Origin: Vannielia sp.
GTDB lineage: Bacteria; Pseudomonadota; Alphaproteobacteria; Rhodobacterales; Rhodobacteraceae
Direction: 5' to 3'
Length of the DNA stretch: 64,000 bases
Assembly (NCBI RefSeq): GCF_029212645.1
Contig: NZ_JARGND010000007.1
Coordinates: forward strand, 1 to 64,000
A model generated the notes under the pieces. That model saw nothing but the letters and a program-made list of their open reading frames with translations. It ran no database searches and was not told the DNA's origin. The position numbers were made by a program, and so were the translations under genes. The first letter of the stretch is position 1. The number at the start of each line of letters is the position of its first letter. Below are positions 63,837-64,000 of the stretch, piece by piece.

Positions 63837-64000
63837 CTAGGCCGAAACGGCCTGCGGCGTGGCCGCGGCCCGGCCAAAGGCCCGCTCGAACCAAAGGGTC
63901 GAAAGCTCGTCCGAAAGCCCGGCCTTGCGAGCCATCCGGGTGCGCAGGTCTTCGGAGTATTCCCACAGGCCAACGCTCACCGCATCGCGGCCTTTACCTG
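63837..64000 (-). CDS. 3' end of an unidentified gene (runs off the window)
   Basis: A leftward open frame enters at the right edge and stops at TAG 63839-63837. The 54 visible residues are helical and include 'SVGLWEYSEDLRTRMARKAG' and 'LSTLWFERAFGRA'. I do not recognise the family. It lies upstream of the helicase on the same strand with a 33-bp gap, so the two could share a transcript. Confidence 0.6.
   Translation of the reverse strand, partial: GKGRDAVSVGLWEYSEDLRTRMARKAGLSDELSTLWFERAFGRAAATPQAVSA

Overview
The window looks like chromosomal DNA of a marine alphaproteobacterium of the Rhodobacteraceae (roseobacter-type). This rests on high GC, a roseobacter-style flagellar gene order with a MotE-like protein and a second FliL, CtrA-like half-sites in the flagellar promoters, an NADH-dehydrogenase-like/SelD fusion, and a DUF2161 gene. 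Protein names come from motif recognition by eye; no database search was run.

Layout. 0-18 kb is a flagellar block. fliF points left. fliL, a 123-aa membrane protein, a MotE-like protein, motA, an 804-aa periplasmic repeat protein, a transglycosylase, flhA, fliR, flhB and a 117-aa protein point right. A facing operon (flgB, flgC, fliE, fliQ, flgF, flgG, flgA, flgH, fliL2) points left, and fliI diverges from flgB. Two CtrA-like sites lie in the two divergent promoter gaps (fliF/fliL and flgB/fliI). 18.0-20.1 kb has no intact gene; it holds an 11-bp-period TGTGCAT array inside a perfect inverted repeat, and decayed reading frames. 20.1-22.6 kb is the 5-oxoprolinase operon pxpB-pxpC-pxpA, followed by a second 11-bp-period array. 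22.7-25.9 kb is an arsenate module (arsJ, a GAPDH, and an ArsR/arsenate reductase fusion with a candidate operator), next to a tRNA with anticodon CAU.

26-33.6 kb carries a selenium pair (NDH-SelD fusion and mnmH) and the tesA / ybbA-ybbP cluster, whose divergent start codons overlap. 33.6-37.2 kb has hemC, hemE and hemF, with an orphan PAAR-like protein carrying an HELTH motif among them. 37-46.7 kb is mixed housekeeping and accessory genes: a transglutaminase-like protein, a WG-repeat protein, a sugar/nucleoside kinase, nth, an AraC-HTH/MGMT fusion, an OmpA-like lipoprotein, a FadR-type regulator with a clear operator, a P1 peptidase and an SDR. 46.9-51.6 kb holds a peptide/nickel-type ABC importer without its binding protein, divergent from a creatinase. 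51.6-53.9 kb is leuA with an upstream cupin gene and a candidate leucine-rich leader peptide with two mutually exclusive hairpins. 53.9-55.1 kb holds rpiB and a DUF2161 gene. 55.6-62.2 kb is the cell-shape operon mreB-mreC-mreD-mrdA-rodA, then a ghrA-like gene. The window ends with a dispersed-type palindrome, a RecD-like helicase and a partial gene.

The items most worth following up are the two 11-bp-period arrays, the leucine leader/attenuator, the orphan PAAR-like/HELTH protein, the large periplasmic stator-cluster protein, and the palindrome that appears to supply the helicase stop codon.
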